From contig DCUJ01000012.1 in the NCBI GenBank assembly GCA_002328495.1, positions 376,862-440,861 of the forward strand: a stretch of DNA of 64,000 nucleotides, given 5' to 3'. Shown here in pieces: positions 17,764 through 25,085 of the stretch. Within the stretch, counting starts at the first letter, position 1; every line of letters begins with the position of its first letter. The DNA is from Sulfurospirillum sp. UBA2217. Lineage in GTDB: Bacteria > Campylobacterota > Campylobacteria > Campylobacterales > Sulfurospirillaceae. A model generated the notes under the pieces. That model saw only the letters and a program-made list of their open reading frames with translations, was not told where the DNA came from and ran no database searches. A program made the position numbers and the translations under genes.

Positions 17764-18493
17764 CAATACTCCTTTGATTATATGATTTAAAATAGTATCC
17801 TTGAACAAAATCCACTTCAAGCTCTCTAGCAATTTTCAAATCAAGTTCTGTTTCTATTCCTTCCATAACGCTCTTCTTCCCTTGCTTTCTTGCAAAGAGA
17901 ATAAACCCTTTTAAGATATGTACGTAATCCGTGCATAAAGCAATTTTTTGAAACCATGAACGATCAAATTTCAAGATATGTGCATGGTGCATTAAGTCAA
18001 AACAGAACAGTTTTTCATCATTACCGATATCGTCTTGAGCAATAAATGCCCCTGTTTTTTTTAAATGGGGTAATGCGTTAACCAATAAATTACTCTCTAA
18101 GCCATTGGTATTTTCTGTCACTTCTATACACATCTCTTCGTGTTGACAAAACAAATCTTCCCAAAAATCAATTTTCTCTTTAGTATTGAAATTATGAGGG
18201 TCAATGTTTACAAATAAAACACCCTCTGAAGGTCGATGTTTGATTTGATGTATTTTAAGAGCCCTCTCCAATCGATAAAAAAGCGTTTGGCAATGGTGCG
18301 CCATCTCTAGGATGGGTGCAGGTGAGTATGCACGTCTTTTGTAATGAAACCGTGCTAGTGCCTCATAACCAAAGATGGTATTGGTTTTCACGTCCACAAC
18401 AGGTTCGTACTCGCTCCAAAAAAGCTGCTGTTCTAAAATTTCATTGACCTCTTTAAAGCCAATTTGCTCTTGCATAAAATCTACTTTTGACAT
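17750..18493 (-). CDS. EAL domain protein (c-di-GMP phosphodiesterase)
   Basis: A 247-residue stand-alone EAL domain with no membrane segment or sensor. Conserved elements are present: YEALARF (EAL), FVNIDPHNF, EVTEN, AQDDIGND, LKFDRSWF, EGIET and QGYYFKSY. Acidic and Lys catalytic residues look intact, so hydrolysis of c-di-GMP to pGpG is plausible. The chosen start at 18493 is three bases after the DUF2325 stop; an upstream start at 18517 would overlap it. It lies in a DUF2325-EAL-small protein operon behind a Fur-box candidate, which suggests iron-responsive c-di-GMP control. Confidence 0.88.
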   Translation of the reverse strand: MSKVDFMQEQIGFKEVNEILEQQLFWSEYEPVVDVKTNTIFGYEALARFHYKRRAYSPAPILEMAHHCQTLFYRLERALKIHQIKHRPSEGVLFVNIDPHNFNTKEKIDFWEDLFCQHEEMCIEVTENTNGLESNLLVNALPHLKKTGAFIAQDDIGNDEKLFCFDLMHHAHILKFDRSWFQKIALCTDYVHILKGFILFARKQGKKSVMEGIETELDLKIARELEVDFVQGYYFKSYNQRSIDAKR

Positions 18494-18495
18494 AG

Positions 18496-18804
18496 TTATC
18501 GCTGCTCTAAAAGACAACCGTTAGGATTGAAGTGTTTACATAGCTCACAAAACACCGAACTTTCACTTCGCTTGGCGCAAATAAATTGAATTGTCTTACG
18601 TTTGGCTTCATTTTTAAATTTGTTCATAGCGTTGTGGTTTAAAAAGTTGGTGAGCATAATAATAAGTTTTGTATCACTAGGAATCTCTTTACGCACCACC
18701 GAAGGGTTACGCGCATCCCAATGTACGATTTTATCAAATGCAAAACTGTGTAACACCGAAGCGATAGAATCAATTTTATCGCCTCCAATAATAAGTACCG
18801 ACAT
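18496..18804 (-). CDS. DUF2325 family protein
   Basis: A 102-residue protein with MSVLIIGGDKIDSIASVL at the start, the nucleotide-binding-like opening of DUF2325. VHWDARNP, TKLIIMLTNFLNHNAM and a C-terminal CELCKHFNPNGC follow. The family has no firmly assigned function and often occurs in iron- or metal-regulated loci. The three C-terminal Cys residues (CxxC and a later C) could bind a metal. First gene of the leftward operon facing the Fur-box candidate at 18870. Confidence 0.8.
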   Translation of the reverse strand: MSVLIIGGDKIDSIASVLHSFAFDKIVHWDARNPSVVRKEIPSDTKLIIMLTNFLNHNAMNKFKNEAKRKTIQFICAKRSESSVFCELCKHFNPNGCLLEQR

Positions 18805-18869
18805 GCCTTCTCCTTTTTGATATTTAATTTCAAAATAATAGATTAAAAAAGCTTAATTCTTCATAAATT

Positions 18870-18884
18870 TGAAAATAATTATCA
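18870..18884. promoter_or_regulatory. Fur-box candidate in a divergent promoter
   Basis: TGAAAATAATTATCA differs from TGATAATNATTATCA at one informative position. It lies between the DUF2325 operon (leftward) and the DUF1007-NicO pair (rightward), 66 and 70 bases from the two starts. Confidence 0.7.
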
Positions 18885-18953
18885 ATTAATGCTTCAAGGC
18901 TTTGTTAGTCATTTTTGCTTATAATCTTTTATCATTTTCTTTGAAGGTTATAC

Positions 18954-19475
18954 GTGAGTTTTCGTCTACTTTTCTTACTTATCTTCACCTCTATTTTTTC
19001 TGGGCTCTGGGCACATCCGCACATTTTTATTGATGTCAAAGTTGTGCCAGAAACAGATAAAATTACCATTTCTTGGGCATTTGATGCCATGACATCGGCG
19101 ATGCTCATCAAAGACTATGACACCAACAAAGACAAACAACTGGATAGCTCTGAAATTGCCTTTATCGAAAAAGACCATTTTAAACCACTAGGTGAATTTA
19201 GCTATTTTATGCGCTTATTCGATGGCAAAAAAGAGATAGAAGTGCATAAAACCGATACTTTTCATGCCACTATTGAAAAAAAACGTTTGGTCTATACGTT
19301 TAGTATTGCAACTCCTTCATTTAAAATGTATGAATTGCGTTTTTTTGACCCAGAGATGTATGTTGCGATGATTTTAAAACCTGAAGCCTTACAATGTTCT
19401 AAGCCTTTTACATGTAAAGTCCAAGGCTATGATGCAGACTTTTATTATGCGTATAAAGCAATGGTAAGTCACTAA
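18954..19475 (+). CDS. DUF1007 family periplasmic protein
   Basis: A 173-residue exported protein starting at GTG behind GAAGGT. The signal peptide ends LWA-HPHIFIDVKV; HPHIFID after the cleavage site is the DUF1007 hallmark. DTNKDKQLDSSEI resembles an EF-hand-like acidic loop. DUF1007 proteins usually sit next to NicO/RcnA-type nickel or cobalt transporters, as here (11 bases before it), and may bind the metal in the periplasm. One TTACATGTAA copy encodes PFTCKV near the end. Confidence 0.85.
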   Translation: MSFRLLFLLIFTSIFSGLWAHPHIFIDVKVVPETDKITISWAFDAMTSAMLIKDYDTNKDKQLDSSEIAFIEKDHFKPLGEFSYFMRLFDGKKEIEVHKTDTFHATIEKKRLVYTFSIATPSFKMYELRFFDPEMYVAMILKPEALQCSKPFTCKVQGYDADFYYAYKAMVSH

Positions 19476-19486
19476 TTGGAGAGAAT

Positions 19487-20215
19487 ATGATACAACTGCT
19501 CATTGAAGCAAATCACTATTTTAACGCAGAACTCAGTACGTATTTTGAAAATATTGCTGAAGGAGAGTGGTTTTCCGTTGCTACTCTTTTAGCATTTTCC
19601 TTTGCATATGGGGTTGTCCATGCTTTAGGTCCAGGTCATGGCAAGGCATTGTTGTCTGGCTATCTTTTAGCTCATCCCAAACTTAAAACCTCTCACATTT
19701 TTCGCATAGGCTTCTTTATAGCACTCGTGCATGCTTTTTCTGCTTTAGTGTTAAGTCTAAGTGCTACTTATATGATTCATGCAAGTGCTACTAAACTTTT
19801 ACGCGATGTCACGCTTCCCATGACACAAGTTTCAGGTGGTTTAATTCTCCTTATGGGATGTTGGATACTCTTTGAGGTAGTTCGTTCTAGACGTGACGTA
19901 GAAAAAGTAGATACCAAAAAAGAGCTTAGTGTGATTATCCTCTCTGGTATCGTTCCTTGCCCTGGCGTGATGACCTTGAGCTTTTTTGCCATGACACTAG
20001 GAGAACTTTACATTGGTATCGTTGCGGCGTTGTGTATGAGCCTTGGCATGGGGCTTACCATCTCTTTAGTTGGTTTTGTCACTTCACGGCTCACACATCT
20101 ATCCATGATTCAAACCCAACCCTTATGGTTTTGGGTATTACGTGTCATTGGAGCGGTGATGGTCATTGGTATTGGGGCTGTTTTAGTAGGTTTTAGCGGA
20201 GCTAGATCTTTTTAG
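19487..20215 (+). CDS. NicO/RcnA-like nickel/cobalt transporter
   Basis: A 242-residue membrane protein with about six segments. VVHALGPGHGKALLSGYLL is the NicO signature, and GIVPCPGVMTLSFF is the second conserved segment. The family includes RcnA (efflux) and UreH-like proteins. The short form without a His-rich loop, paired with DUF1007, leaves the direction of transport open. Shares the promoter with the candidate Fur site. Confidence 0.85.
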   Translation: MIQLLIEANHYFNAELSTYFENIAEGEWFSVATLLAFSFAYGVVHALGPGHGKALLSGYLLAHPKLKTSHIFRIGFFIALVHAFSALVLSLSATYMIHASATKLLRDVTLPMTQVSGGLILLMGCWILFEVVRSRRDVEKVDTKKELSVIILSGIVPCPGVMTLSFFAMTLGELYIGIVAALCMSLGMGLTISLVGFVTSRLTHLSMIQTQPLWFWVLRVIGAVMVIGIGAVLVGFSGARSF

Positions 20216-20218
20216 GTT

Positions 20219-20282
20219 ACCAAGGAGGGATAATACTTATCATCCCCTCCTTGGTGATACTGTGACAAAAGACATTGTCACA
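20219..20282. terminator. Two hairpins between convergent nicO and znuA
   Basis: ACCAAGGAGGG (20219-20229) pairs with CCCTCCTTGGT (20245-20255), and TGTGACAA (20261-20268) pairs with TTGTCACA (20275-20282). They lie between convergent genes, so they likely end transcription from both sides. The rest of the gap to 20366 shows nothing recognisable. Confidence 0.75.
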
Positions 20283-20366
20283 GTCAAGGGAAAATTTAAC
20301 CAGTCGATACTTTTTTAGCGTTTCGTAACATTTTCTCAATCAAAAAATTCGTTGACCACTGTGAGA

Positions 20367-21239
20367 TTATCTATTGGCAATCGCTTTTGCAAGTGCGATG
20401 AAACTTTCATCCCATTTTGGATTGAGTGGGCTTGCCTTGATGACTTTGATTTTCAACGCATCGGCGATTTGTTTAGCGCTCTTGTCGGAAAACTCAGGTT
20501 GGGTAAAGATGGCTTTCACGCCCTCTTCTTTCGCCTCTTCCATGATGTGCGCTAACACTTTGGGTTTTGGCTCTTTACCCTCCACTTCGATGGCAACTTG
20601 TTCCAAGCCATATTGGTGCGCAAAATAGCCCCACGCAGGGTGAAACACCATAAATTTGGAGCCTTGCTTCACCTCTTTGAGTACCTCTTTAATGGTAGCA
20701 TCGGTGGCATCAATCTTGGCTAAAAATGCCGTGTAATTTGCTGTATAGTACGCTTGATGCGTTGCATCTTGAGCAATGAGTGTATCTAAAATATTTTTTG
20801 CAATGATTTTGATATTGGCAGGACTTGTCCATACATGAGGGTCAAACCCTGTGTGTTTCTGATCTTCTTTATGTTCATGCTTATGCTCTTTTTCTTCGTG
20901 ATGCTCGTGCTCTTTCATCTCTAGCTTTGTGATACCCAAGGTACTATCGACAATTTTCATTTTTTTGTTTTGGTTGGCAAATTTCTTCATCCATGCCCCT
21001 TCAAACTCAACGCCAGTCGTAAAATAAAGCTGCGCCGCATCGATGGCTTTCATTTGCGATGGTTTTGGCTCATAACTATGAGGAGAGCTTCCTGGGAGTA
21101 CCATCACCTCAATCGTTACAAATTCACCACCAATAGCTTCCACAAAAGCTTTTTGAGGCATGATACTTACGATGGCATTGACTTTGGCAAGTAATCCTGT
21201 TGTTACAAGCAACAAACACACTGCAATAATTTTTTTCAT
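20367..21239 (-). CDS. znuA: Zinc ABC transporter substrate-binding protein (ZnuA-like)
   Basis: A 290-residue cluster-9 (TroA-fold) binding protein. Signal peptide MKKIIAVCLLLVTTG; then GGEFVTIEVMVLPGSSPHSYEPKPSQ with the first His ligand. A His/Glu/Lys-rich loop of about 25 residues (HEHHEEKEHKHEHKED) precedes GFDPHVWTSP with the next His. FHPAWGYFAHQYG and FTQPEFSDKSA complete the site. The His-rich loop is typical of zinc-specific ZnuA. No ABC permease or ATPase is next to it. It is divergent from a Fur-family regulator with two shared palindromes between them, which points to Zur control. Confidence 0.9.
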   Translation of the reverse strand: MKKIIAVCLLLVTTGLLAKVNAIVSIMPQKAFVEAIGGEFVTIEVMVLPGSSPHSYEPKPSQMKAIDAAQLYFTTGVEFEGAWMKKFANQNKKMKIVDSTLGITKLEMKEHEHHEEKEHKHEHKEDQKHTGFDPHVWTSPANIKIIAKNILDTLIAQDATHQAYYTANYTAFLAKIDATDATIKEVLKEVKQGSKFMVFHPAWGYFAHQYGLEQVAIEVEGKEPKPKVLAHIMEEAKEEGVKAIFTQPEFSDKSAKQIADALKIKVIKASPLNPKWDESFIALAKAIANR

Positions 21240-21259
21240 TTTTTCCTCCTAGACTTTAA

Positions 21260-21274
21260 TGCAACCGAGTCGCA
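21260..21274. promoter_or_regulatory. Zur-type operator candidate, site 1
   Basis: TGCAACCGAGTCGCA is an interrupted palindrome of TGCAAC-N3-GTCGCA, 21 bases upstream of the znuA start. Its reverse complement recurs with one change at 21307. Confidence 0.65.
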
Positions 21275-21306
21275 TTTTTACGAATCATAGACTATAAAGA
21301 CTTAAT

Positions 21307-21321
21307 TGCGACTGAGTTGCA
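21307..21321. promoter_or_regulatory. Zur-type operator candidate, site 2
   Basis: TGCGACTGAGTTGCA is the inverse of site 1 apart from the spacer. It lies 24 bases before the start of the Fur-family regulator gene. The paired sites suit dual control of znuA and the regulator itself. Confidence 0.65.
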
Positions 21322-21344
21322 CAAAATTATGTTACAATTAGCGC

Positions 21345-21707
21345 ATGAAAAAAGAGATAAATCCAGACACTAGCTCCTTAAAATTAACAACCGCACGAAA
21401 AGCTATTTTGGAAATTTTGCACCATAGCAAACATCCTTTGAGCTATGAGGATATTAAAAATAGCTTGCTTATGGATAAAGCAACGTTTTACCGAAACATT
21501 GCTAAATTTGAAGAAGAAGGGCTTATCGATAGCTTTGAATCCAGTGATAAAAAACGCTATTTTGAGCTTCGAAAGTCACCTCATGCGCATTTCATTTGTA
21601 AAGTGTGTCAGAAAATTGAATGTATGAATTTGCCCTGTACCTTTGAGATGGAAGCCTATACCATTGAAAATGTCATCATCAAAGGAAAGTGCCCGCATTG
21701 TCGTTGA
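21345..21707 (+). CDS. Fur family transcriptional regulator (Zur-like)
   Basis: A 120-residue Fur-family protein. A winged-helix domain (TTARKAILEILHHSKHPLSYEDI, MDKATFYRNIAKFEEEGLI) is followed by the metal and dimer domain with HAHFICKVCQKIEC and a terminal CPHC. The two CxxC motifs would bind a structural zinc. It is shorter than Fur and stands divergent from znuA, so Zur is the best reading; Fur or PerR cannot be excluded. Confidence 0.85.
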   Translation: MKKEINPDTSSLKLTTARKAILEILHHSKHPLSYEDIKNSLLMDKATFYRNIAKFEEEGLIDSFESSDKKRYFELRKSPHAHFICKVCQKIECMNLPCTFEMEAYTIENVIIKGKCPHCR

Positions 21708-21716
21708 AGTAAGAAA

Positions 21717-21742
21717 TAAGGTCTTTACATGTAAAGACCTTA
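21717..21742. terminator. 26-bp perfect palindrome containing TTACATGTAA
   Basis: A perfect palindrome centred on TTTACATGTAAA and extended on both sides by AAGGTC/GACCTT and one more A:T pair. It lies between convergent zur-like and ychF genes and can form a 13-bp cruciform or a terminator hairpin on either strand (with a very tight loop). It is the longest palindromic extension of the repeated motif seen here. Confidence 0.75.
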
Positions 21743-21747
21743 ACGTG

Positions 21748-22848
21748 TTAGACGTTAAACCTAAAGTGCATCACGTCGCCATCTTGAACGATGTACTCTT
21801 TTCCCTCAAGTCGCATCTTTCCCGCTTCTTTAGAGCCAGCCTCACCTTTACATGTAATATAGTCATTATAGCCAATCACTTCAGCTCGGATAAATCCTTT
21901 TTCAAAGTCATTGTGAATCACGGCTGCTGCTTTGGGTGCTTTCCAGCCCTTTACTATCGTCCATGCACGCACTTCTTTAACCCCTGCGGTAAAGTAAGAT
22001 GCAAGACCTAGCTTTTCAAACGCCAAACGGATAATCTGCTTTAAACCTGATTCTTTAATGCCAAGCTCTTGTAAAAATTCTTCCGCCTCTTCATCCTCAA
22101 GTGCTATCATCTCTTCTTCGACTTTGGCACACAGTACGACCACATCCGCACCCACTGCTTTAGCATGTGCTTTCACCGCTTTTACATGGTCATTTTCTTC
22201 AAGCAAACCTGCTTCATCGACATTGGCACCGTAAATGATGGTTTTGTTGGAGAGAAAGCGAAGCTCTTTATCTAAGGCTTGGAAGTTTTCATCGTCCTTG
22301 CGTGCAAAGGTGCTCACAGGCTTGATGTCATCCAAATGCGCTCTAAGTTCGGTAGCAACTTCTGCCATCGCTTGAGCACCTTTTTCAAGTTTAGCTTGAC
22401 GTTTAAGACGATCTAACTTTTTATCGAGCTGTTGCACATCGGCAAAAATGAGTTCACTTTCGATGATTTCGATGTCACGAAGCGGGTTGATGCTGTTTTC
22501 AACGTGCGTGATGTTCTCATCTTCAAAACAACGCACCATGTGCAAAATGACTTCCACTTCACGAATGTTGGATAAAAACTGATTGCCCAGTCCCTCACCC
22601 GCACTCGCCCCCTTCACTAAACCCGCGATATCCACAAAATCAACCGTAGAGTGCTGAATACGCTCTGGTTTTACGATTAAAGCCAGTGCTTCAAGGCGTG
22701 GATCTGGAACAGGAACGATGGCTTTATTTGGCTCAATCGTACAAAATGGATAGTTCGCCGACTCGGCATTTTGCGCTTTGGTAAGCGCGTTAAACGTGGT
22801 TGATTTGCCAACATTGGGAAGCCCTACAATACCTACACCTAAACCCAT
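21748..22848 (-). CDS. ychF: Ribosome-binding ATPase YchF (Obg-like)
   Basis: A 366-residue YchF. The opening GVGIVGLPNVGKSTTFNALT has the G1 motif, DFVDIAGLVKGASAGEGLGN the G3 region, and NVDEAG the atypical G4 that favours ATP. The C-terminal TGS domain ends GDVMHFRFNV. Normal length. One TTACATGTAA copy in the TGS domain encodes YITCKGE. Confidence 0.96.
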   Translation of the reverse strand: MGLGVGIVGLPNVGKSTTFNALTKAQNAESANYPFCTIEPNKAIVPVPDPRLEALALIVKPERIQHSTVDFVDIAGLVKGASAGEGLGNQFLSNIREVEVILHMVRCFEDENITHVENSINPLRDIEIIESELIFADVQQLDKKLDRLKRQAKLEKGAQAMAEVATELRAHLDDIKPVSTFARKDDENFQALDKELRFLSNKTIIYGANVDEAGLLEENDHVKAVKAHAKAVGADVVVLCAKVEEEMIALEDEEAEEFLQELGIKESGLKQIIRLAFEKLGLASYFTAGVKEVRAWTIVKGWKAPKAAAVIHNDFEKGFIRAEVIGYNDYITCKGEAGSKEAGKMRLEGKEYIVQDGDVMHFRFNV

Positions 22849-22898
22849 AAAAACACCTTTTTAATAAACTTTTAAGCGCAATTTTACCCTAAAGCGTC

Positions 22899-22940
22899 TT
22901 AAAAAAGCGTATCACTTAAGAGTGAGATACCTAGTGATAA
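22899..22940 (-). pseudogene. 3' fragment resembling the end of the PAS-domain gene (fragment A)
   Basis: On the minus strand this reads about 13 codons ending LLSDTLF and a stop, almost the same ending as the intact PAS gene at 25937 (ILSDTLF). Nucleotide similarity covers about 25 bases. It is too short to be more than a remnant, but a third such end occurs at 24436. Confidence 0.5.
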
Positions 22941-23172
22941 ATCAAGAGATGATTGTAGACTGATGGCATTCTCTCTCAAGCCTTGAAACCGTGCCAATGC
23001 TGAGGCTTACCCTTGAAGGTAATGTTCTCCACTGAGTCTTGTGACACTATTTTGCTTATGTTCCATTTTTCTTTTTTTACTTTACATGTAAAGATTTTTA
23101 TTTCCTAAACTGTACTTAATTTATTGAATTGACCTATCAAAAGTTAAAAGTTTATCTCCGACACTTTTTATA
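22941..23172. other. Intergenic stretch with a direct-repeat copy
   Basis: No gene seen. The sequence at 23050-23092 (TTTGCTTATGTTCCATTTTT and onwards to a TTACATGTAA copy) recurs with few changes at 25846-25888. The two copies flank the cassette and nucleotidyltransferase modules. Confidence 0.6.
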
Positions 23173-23243
23173 ATATAACATTCGTCGTGAGCCAATACTA
23201 AACCCACTCTTGGTTCAGTATTGGCTCCTCATTTTTGTTATAT
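23173..23243 (-). repeat. attC-like recombination site of cassette 2
   Basis: Read on the minus strand: ATATAAC, nine unpaired bases, an 11-bp stem GAGCCAATACT/AGTATTGGCTC with a further ACC/GGT pairing, nine unpaired bases, then GTTATAT. This copies the plan of integron attC sites (R box, 9-base spacer, stem, 9-base spacer, R' box with G^TT crossover). The stop codon of the cassette ORF lies within the first box. The 5' box ATATAAC is complementary to GTTATAT at the beginning of the same cassette (23602-23608), as required for a circularisable cassette. Confidence 0.75.
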
Positions 23244-23576
23244 CTTTATAGTTGCTATATCTATTTTATGAAGTATCTTATCACTAGCATCTTTTAATAT
23301 TTTTTCAATTTCTGAATATTTTGGTTTAGGAAATATTGTTCCCTTATGATTATCTTTGCTGTTATCATTGTCATAAACTATATGAAAATCTTCTCCTAAT
23401 CTATATGCGTCAAGTTTTGCATTATCTAATCGAGTAGATGTAGGCTGTCCCGAATTGCCTGAACCACTTATTTTATATGGTATATTAGATAGATTCATAA
23501 TTTCATCTGCAGTAAGTTGAAATTGGTATATAACTTTATCATCTTTGTCTTCTATCTCTAAAGTGTATGTATTCAT
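23238..23576 (-). CDS. Cassette ORF of unknown function (112 aa)
   Basis: A soluble 112-residue protein opening MNTYTLEIEDKDDKVIYQFQ, with an SGSGNSGQPTS turn in the middle and a Lys-rich helical tail. No signal peptide, membrane segment or family recognised. AATAGGA precedes the ATG by seven bases. It is the single ORF of the second integron-like cassette: its TAA stop overlaps the attC-like box, and its start is 31 bases after the cassette junction. The AT-rich codon use differs from the neighbouring ychF. Confidence 0.7.
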   Translation of the reverse strand: MNTYTLEIEDKDDKVIYQFQLTADEIMNLSNIPYKISGSGNSGQPTSTRLDNAKLDAYRLGEDFHIVYDNDNSKDNHKGTIFPKPKYSEIEKILKDASDKILHKIDIATIKI

Positions 23577-23601
23577 ATTTATTTCCTATTGTATTATTTT
23601 G

Positions 23602-23672
23602 ATATAACGTTTAAAATGAGCAATCAAAAAGCCGCTTGCGGGTTTTTGATTGGCTCCTCTAATTTGTTAGAA
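23602..23672 (-). repeat. attC-like recombination site of cassette 1
   Basis: Read on the minus strand: TTCTAAC, nine bases, then GAGC-C-AATCAAAAA pairing with TTTTTGATT-GCTC around a CCGC/GCGG tip, nine bases, then GTTATAT. The stem has one extra unpaired base, seen on the plus strand as the extra G in GATTGGCTC against GAGCAATC. Such an extrahelical base is a known feature of attC recognition. The 5' box TTCTAAC is complementary to GTTAGAA at the beginning of the same cassette (24180-24186). About 71 bases long, like classical attC sites. Confidence 0.8.
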
Positions 23673-24160
23673 GTTTTTGTTTTTAGTTCTAAACCTTTAT
23701 CAATGATTTTTTTGTATTCATCATTTCGTAATTGATAAACATTTATTTTTTCTGCAATTGCATAAGCTAGAGATAGTTTTTCATGCTTTAAAGCATATTC
23801 AATTATTTTTATATATTCGTTATTCCTAGTTTGGTAAACATTTATTTCAAATGCTACATTAAATGCAAAGCCAGGCTTTTGGTCATCAAGTGCAAGTTTT
23901 ATTAACCTTTGATACTCCTGATTCCTTTGCTGATATACATTGATTGCACTTGCGACTTTTAGCATGGTCTTAAACACATCAACATTCTCTTCTATAAAAA
24001 ATTCTGGCTCATATTTCAGTGATGAATCAGACATGTCCTTGACAAGTTTTTTTGCTATGTTTGCGTCATTTTTATTGTCAGTAAAAAATGAATATTCAAT
24101 ATTCAATAAAATTATACCAGCAATTAATGTTGTACCAATTGTCATTATTGTTGCTTTCAA
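23624..24160 (-). CDS. Cassette ORF: membrane-anchored protein with three about 35-residue repeats
   Basis: A 178-residue protein with one N-terminal hydrophobic segment (TIGTTLIAGIILLN), probably a membrane anchor or signal. The rest contains three helical repeats each opening INVYQxRNxEYxxII and spaced 33-35 residues apart (near residues 93, 126 and 158). They resemble solenoid-type helical hairpins but match no family I can name. The apparent start is TTG at 24160, 12 bases after AAAGGA; an ATG five codons inside is the alternative. The last codons and TGA lie within the attC-like hairpin, as is common in integron cassettes. Confidence 0.7.
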   Translation of the reverse strand: MKATIMTIGTTLIAGIILLNIEYSFFTDNKNDANIAKKLVKDMSDSSLKYEPEFFIEENVDVFKTMLKVASAINVYQQRNQEYQRLIKLALDDQKPGFAFNVAFEINVYQTRNNEYIKIIEYALKHEKLSLAYAIAEKINVYQLRNDEYKKIIDKGLELKTKTSNKLEEPIKNPQAAF

Positions 24161-24186
24161 GCTAACTATATTCCTTTGCTTCTAAC

Positions 24187-24435
24187 TATTTATTCAATGA
24201 ACATTATATACAAAACAGCCTGATATGCCCATGTAAATGAACATAAAACAGACTTTAGGGATCGGGGCTTGATTTTTAACTTTTTCTACACAGTATCTCA
24301 TGGAAAATAGGAACAAACAAAAACGCTCATTGTTTTTTATTCTTTACATGTAAAAAAAGATATATGCTAGATGTCAGACTAGCGTATAAAAATCAATTTG
24401 TAAGTAAAAGTTACCAACAAACGAGACATCTTTAA
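24187..24435. other. Intergenic stretch upstream of cassette 1
   Basis: No gene recognised. It contains one TTACATGTAA copy at 24344-24353 and two direct ATGTTCATT repeats on the minus strand just ahead of the first cassette boundary. No attI or further attC hairpin could be recognised. Confidence 0.45.
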
Positions 24436-24501
24436 CTAAAAAAGCGTATCGCCTAAGATGTCGTTAATGACTTCATCTTCGAATGTTTTTTTGTCGAGGG
24501 G
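24436..24501 (-). pseudogene. 3' fragment resembling the end of the PAS-domain gene (fragment B)
   Basis: Reading leftwards, 20 codons give LDKKTFEDEVINDILGDTLF before a stop, closely like the end of the intact PAS protein (VLEDTLINRILSDTLF). An in-frame stop lies just upstream, so only the tail remains. Confidence 0.6.
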
Positions 24502-24530
24502 TTAAATGGGACGAGTTTCCATCTTTACCC

Positions 24531-25085
24531 TTATTGCTCATCAAACATTTCAAGTACCAACGCAAGATGTAATTTGAAGGTTGCGGGTCTACCTGCACTT
24601 GCTATTTTGATAGCGTCGTTGGCTAATTCTTCAAGTTGACTTTTATTAACAAGATCATTTTGTATAATTCTTTGAATATCTTCTTGATCTTGTTCTCCAA
24701 AACGTGATAATTTTGAAATGATTAAATCTACTGGATCTAAAATATAAACATTTAGCTTATCATCAATGCTAAACTTAAATATGGCTCTTCTATCATAATC
24801 TTCATGCATGAGGCCAAGCGTTGGACTATAATTATAGTCATATGCCAGTTCTTCAAATTCACCGTTCTCATTTTTCCAAAGTACCGTTAATTTACTTGGA
24901 ATATTGATGTTTTGATCAATAATTGCATCCAAATCTTTTGACACTCTAGCAGCAGTATGAAAATAAATCGCAATTCCACCCGTTATATACACATTGACTG
25001 GCACTTTTTTACTTGTTCGCCGTATATTTTTACTAATTTTTTGCATCATTTCTTTTACAGCATCTTCGAGTGAAGTATTCATCAA
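24531..25085 (-). CDS. Nucleotidyltransferase-fold protein (toxin-like)
   Basis: A 184-residue protein with YITGGIAIYFHTAARVSKDLDAIID at residues 33-57: the GG motif followed by DxD of minimal nucleotidyltransferases (DUF6036/AbiEii-like fold). LDPVDLIISKLSRFGEQDQEDIQRII is the helical segment typical of these families. It overlaps the upstream HTH gene by four bases (ATGA). The pair resembles HTH-plus-nucleotidyltransferase toxin-antitoxin modules such as AbiE, but the exact family is uncertain. Confidence 0.72.
   Translation of the reverse strand: MMNTSLEDAVKEMMQKISKNIRRTSKKVPVNVYITGGIAIYFHTAARVSKDLDAIIDQNINIPSKLTVLWKNENGEFEELAYDYNYSPTLGLMHEDYDRRAIFKFSIDDKLNVYILDPVDLIISKLSRFGEQDQEDIQRIIQNDLVNKSQLEELANDAIKIASAGRPATFKLHLALVLEMFDEQ

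Larger units (their letters stand above)
23179..24185 (-). mobile_element. Two tandem integron-like gene cassettes without integrase
   Basis: Cassette 1 runs from the TTAGAA at 24185 down to 23608, and cassette 2 from 23607 down to 23179. Each has one ORF, a very short leader and a terminal attC-like hairpin. Each terminal hairpin opens with a box complementary to the first bases of its own cassette (TTCTAAC with GTTAGAA; ATATAAC with GTTATAT), so each could close into a circle with a complete site. No integrase gene is in the window. This fits a CALIN-type cluster or cassettes inserted at a secondary site. Confidence 0.72.

Noticed and set aside
23640..23960. Short periodic repeats at DNA level, first suspected as a CRISPR-like array
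   Set aside because: The period is 33-35 codons and follows the protein repeat INVYQ; spacers are coding and similar to each other. No CRISPR array or cas gene was seen anywhere.
24187..24300. Search for an attI site or third attC upstream of cassette 1
   Set aside because: Only two short direct ATGTTCATT repeats are seen; there is no box-spacer-stem arrangement, and no integrase gene in the window.
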